From: an uncultured Agrobacterium sp.
Lineage (GTDB): Bacteria > Pseudomonadota > Alphaproteobacteria > Rhizobiales > Rhizobiaceae
NCBI GenBank assembly: GCA_913777615.1
Contig: CAJYTK010000013.1
Span: forward strand, 405,727-469,726
Length of the DNA: 64,000 nt
Direction of reading: 5' to 3'
Part shown: in pieces, positions 61,471 through 64,000 of the stretch
How the letters are laid out: each line of letters begins with the position of its first letter
How positions within the stretch are numbered: the first letter of the stretch is position 1
Made by a program: the position numbers and the translations under genes
Notes under the pieces: model-generated
Told to the model about the DNA's origin: nothing
What the model saw: the letters and a program-made list of their open reading frames with translations, nothing else
The model's database searches: none

Positions 61471-64000
61471 ATGGCGAACAACAAGTTTAGCGATTCGATC
61501 GACGAGACTGCATATCAGGCACTTGAAGATGCCTTGCAGCTCGGCGCTTACGAAAACCAGCCGGAGCCTCGTAGAAGGTCCACTCCAAAGCCCGCGGAGG
61601 CAAGAGTGCCAGAAAATAACAGACCGCGTAAGAACGAACAGCAGGCACAGTCTTCCGCTCAGGCGGCGGCACGCGCAGCAAGCGAGCAGCAGTCCCGCGC
61701 CGGTGGATTGGAAGCTGCCAATGACGGCACCAAGCGTAGCCCGGCCATGATACTGCGGTCGCTGGAAGCAGGCTCGATGACCGGCGCCGTGCGCAATGCA
61801 TCTATCGTCTCGATCTTTTGGGCCATTGCCGGTATCGGCCTGGCACATGCCATTTATGGCGGACAAATCTGGGGCGTGGGCTCGCTCGCGCAGCTTTTCG
61901 CCATTCCCGGCCTGATGGCGATCATTGTCGGCATCGTCGTTCCGATCATGCTGTTCTTCGCTTTCGCCATTATGATGGCGCGCGCCAAGGACCTGCGAAA
62001 CGCGGCGCGCTCCATGGCCGAAGTGGCACTTCGTCTTGCGGAGCCGGAAACCATCGCATCCGAGCGCATCATGTCAGTCGGCCAGGCGGTTCGCCGTGAA
62101 GTGTCTGCCATGAATGACGGCATCGAGCGCACGATTGCGCGCGCAACGGAGCTGGAAACCCTCGTTCATTCGGAAGTGAACGCGCTGGAACGCAGCTATG
62201 CCGACAACGAGCTTCGCGTGCGCGGCCTGGTTCACGAACTGACGGCCGAACGCGACGCGATCATCAGCCATGCAGAGCGCATCCGGTCTTCGATTTTCGG
62301 AGCGCAGGAACAGCTCAAGGAAGAGTTGTCATTGGTCGGAGAAGAGCTTTCGATGCGCCTGGCGACAAGCGGCGAAGCTTTCGCCTCTATGATCGACACA
62401 CGTTCGGCAGCTCTGCTGGAAAAATCACGCGTTTCTACCGAAGCCATGGGAACGCTGATTGCGGCGAAGACCGAAAATCTTCTGAACGCGCTGAACACCT
62501 CAGGCGCTGCGCTCAACAATGAATTCGACCATCGCCTGCACGATCTCAGCAACACGTTCGATGAACGTGGCCGCGCGCTGATCGAGAAATTTGCGACGCA
62601 CGCCTCAGCGCTATCGAGCGGCACGGAAACGCTCAACAAGTCCATGGACGAGCAGACGCGGCTCTTGAACGAGACGCTCACCAAACGGTCGCAGGAGCTG
62701 TCGCAGAACATAAGCCGCGGCCAGCAGGTCATCGACGGGTCACTGGATAAGGTGCTGGACAAGCTTTCAGCAACGCTGGAAGAAAAAGGCATGTCCTTCC
62801 GTCAGAGCCTTCAGAGCACGGCCGACGACGCAATCATGGATCTCGACCTGCGTTCGGGCCTGTTTGAGGAGAAGCTCCAGACCACGGTCGGTCTCGTCAA
62901 CACTGCCTTCGATCAGCATGTAGCGGAGTTCGCTAGCGCCTTCGATCAGCGTGCTGGCACTCTCGACAGCAAGCTCATGGAAAGCCTGGCTCGCATCAAC
63001 GAGACGGTCGCGGGCGGTACGGATTCGCTCAACGGCATTCTCACATCCAATATCGACCGGCTGAATAGCGCCCTCACCGACCAGTCGCTCGCCCTGGCAA
63101 CATCTCTGGGCGCGGGCCAGGAAATGCTGGAAAGCTCGCTCGAGACGCGTACCCGGGAACTGACGGACGCACTGAGTGCCCGCACAAACGAAATCTCAAG
63201 CGCCATCGTCAACACGCATGAAAAGATCGATACGGTTCTTGCCGAGCGCAGCGCACAGCTTTTCGGTGCGCTAACCGAAACTCAGAACCGCTTCGACAGC
63301 GCGCTCGCAAGCCGCTCAGAGGCGATCACGAGCTCTGTCGCTGGATCCGCCGAGCAACTCGCCGCACTCTTGGATGAGCGCGCTGCCGCTATCAACAGCG
63401 TGGTCGCGGATGTCGAGCGCCGCCTGGCAGAAACCCTAGAAACGCGTGCTGCCGCCATCACAGGCGCAGTCTCAGGCGTAGAAGACCGCATCGCAGACAC
63501 GCTGGACAGCCGCACCGCCGCGCTCAAAAACGTGGTCTCCGGTGCGGAAGAGCGGATCACCGATGCTCTCGATAGCCGCACCATGGCGATCGATATGGCG
63601 TTCTCCACCGCGGAAGAACGCATCGCGGAAACGCTCGATCACCGGACCTCGGCGCTTGGCGACATCGTAAGCGGCGTAGAAACGCGTCTGGTGGACACGC
63701 TCGATAGCCGAACGTCAGCGCTCGGCAATGTGGTCGCCGGTGTGGAAGAGCGCATTGCAGACGCGCTTGACAGCCGCACCATGGCCATAGACATGGCATT
63801 CTCCAGCGCCGAAGAACGCATCGCGGAAACGCTCGATACCAGAACATCCAATCTCACTAATATCGTCAGCGGCGTCGAAGGCCGTCTGGCCGAGACACTG
63901 GACAGCCGTACGTCAGCGCTCGGTAATGTGGTCGCCGGTGTGGAAGAGCGCATCGCGGATGCGCTCGACAGCCGCACCATGGCTATCGATATGGCATTTT
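61471..64000 (+). CDS. Growth-pole-ring-like giant repeat protein, N-terminal 843 residues (runs off the right edge)
   Basis: Open from the ATG at 61471 (MANNKFSDSIDETAYQ; GAGG 9 nt upstream) to the last base. Residues 1-90 are polar and disordered. Two transmembrane helices lie at about 107-130 and 140-175 (IVSIFWAIAGIGLAHAIYGG; LMAIIVGIVVPIMLFFAFAIMM). After that the protein is a continuous amphipathic helix/coiled coil, with 22-residue repeats in the last part. The architecture matches the Agrobacterium growth pole ring protein (about 2,100 residues), which forms a ring at the growing pole and is needed for polar growth. Identity is inferred from architecture and sequence style; the C-terminal two thirds lie outside the window. 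Confidence 0.85.
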   Translation, partial: MANNKFSDSIDETAYQALEDALQLGAYENQPEPRRRSTPKPAEARVPENNRPRKNEQQAQSSAQAAARAASEQQSRAGGLEAANDGTKRSPAMILRSLEAGSMTGAVRNASIVSIFWAIAGIGLAHAIYGGQIWGVGSLAQLFAIPGLMAIIVGIVVPIMLFFAFAIMMARAKDLRNAARSMAEVALRLAEPETIASERIMSVGQAVRREVSAMNDGIERTIARATELETLVHSEVNALERSYADNELRVRGLVHELTAERDAIISHAERIRSSIFGAQEQLKEELSLVGEELSMRLATSGEAFASMIDTRSAALLEKSRVSTEAMGTLIAAKTENLLNALNTSGAALNNEFDHRLHDLSNTFDERGRALIEKFATHASALSSGTETLNKSMDEQTRLLNETLTKRSQELSQNISRGQQVIDGSLDKVLDKLSATLEEKGMSFRQSLQSTADDAIMDLDLRSGLFEEKLQTTVGLVNTAFDQHVAEFASAFDQRAGTLDSKLMESLARINETVAGGTDSLNGILTSNIDRLNSALTDQSLALATSLGAGQEMLESSLETRTRELTDALSARTNEISSAIVNTHEKIDTVLAERSAQLFGALTETQNRFDSALASRSEAITSSVAGSAEQLAALLDERAAAINSVVADVERRLAETLETRAAAITGAVSGVEDRIADTLDSRTAALKNVVSGAEERITDALDSRTMAIDMAFSTAEERIAETLDHRTSALGDIVSGVETRLVDTLDSRTSALGNVVAGVEERIADALDSRTMAIDMAFSSAEERIAETLDTRTSNLTNIVSGVEGRLAETLDSRTSALGNVVAGVEERIADALDSRTMAIDMAF
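63532..63993 (+). repeat. Seven 66-bp units encoding 22-residue helices, in a 198-bp super-repeat
   Basis: Units start at 63532, 63598, 63664, 63730, 63796, 63862 and 63928. Each encodes 22 residues of the pattern V-V-x-G-x-E-x-R-[IL]-x-x-x-L-D-S-R-T-x-A-[IL]. Units 1, 4 and 7 are nearly identical (VEERIADALDSRTMAIDM), as are 2 and 5 and 3 and 6, so three units form a 66-residue (198-bp) super-repeat that continues past the window. The 22-mer length is that of apolipoprotein-type amphipathic helices. Weaker copies extend back to about 63250. Confidence 0.9.

Noticed and set aside
63532-63993. A CRISPR-like or satellite repeat
   Set aside because: The 66-bp units are in frame, code for 22-residue helices and have no spacers, so this is an intragenic protein repeat.

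Overview
The window is a contiguous piece of chromosome from an alphaproteobacterium of the Rhizobiales. It is most likely a member of the Rhizobiaceae (Agrobacterium/Rhizobium group). The evidence is a complete acpXL-fabZ-fabF2-fabF1-adh-lpxXL set for the very-long-chain acyl group of rhizobial lipid A, an FnrN-type regulator beside hemN, fused SecDF, class I PHB synthase, paired DUF1127 mini-proteins, and the N-terminal part of a giant repeat protein like the Agrobacterium growth pole ring protein. I saw no insertion sequence, integrase, prophage or CRISPR array. Almost everything is core housekeeping gene content.

Layout. 1-1157: two tandem paralogous PAS-type proteins, the first cut by the left edge. 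1374-7110 (minus): very-long-chain fatty acid/lipid A operon. 7243-9633: hemN and fnrN, divergent across an FNR box. 9825-11521: a SulP anion transporter behind a strongly structured leader. 11560-18875: lipoprotein, phaC, sfsA-map-radC, and a TadE/TadG-like pair. 18890-25598: class II DAHP synthase, a LysR-type regulator with a small divergent ORF, glutathione reductase, DUF2059, rpiA, gph. 25800-29497: rpsD, a TerC membrane protein behind a multi-helix leader that ends in a terminator, and a DUF87 ATPase. 29617-33113: EamA and LysE exporters, bluB under a cobalamin riboswitch, a TolB-like protein. 33152-40106: nadE, an LtaS-like phosphatidylglycerol headgroup transferase behind three Pho-box-like repeats, DUF1003, sthA, an exported beta-rich protein. 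40639-43689: trigger factor, tRNA-Leu, two DUF1127 genes. 43894-50133: trmFO, a membrane-anchored unknown, then a cluster of a squalene-synthase-like protein, an Mth938 protein, SecDF and YajC. 50368-56977: DUF815 ATPase, membrane proteins, DksA, SixA-type phosphatase, YcjX/YcjF. 57103-59677: folP-folB-folK and a DUF922 protease-like protein. 60165-64000: ferredoxin, an Hpt-like protein lacking its histidine, and the start of the giant repeat protein, which is still open at the right edge.

The points that most deserve a second look are these. (1) FabF2 of the lipid A cluster has lost the ketosynthase cysteine and looks like a chain-length-factor partner. (2) The structured leaders of sulP and terC are riboswitch-like. 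(3) Homologues of two mitochondrial complex I assembly factors (NDUFAF3 and NDUFAF6 families) sit beside SecDF-YajC. (4) A histidine-less Hpt protein is divergent from the growth-pole-ring-like gene, whose 22-residue helical repeats form a 198-bp DNA super-repeat. (5) There is a triple Pho-box-like array upstream of the LtaS-like gene. No wholly novel defence or mobile system was recognised.
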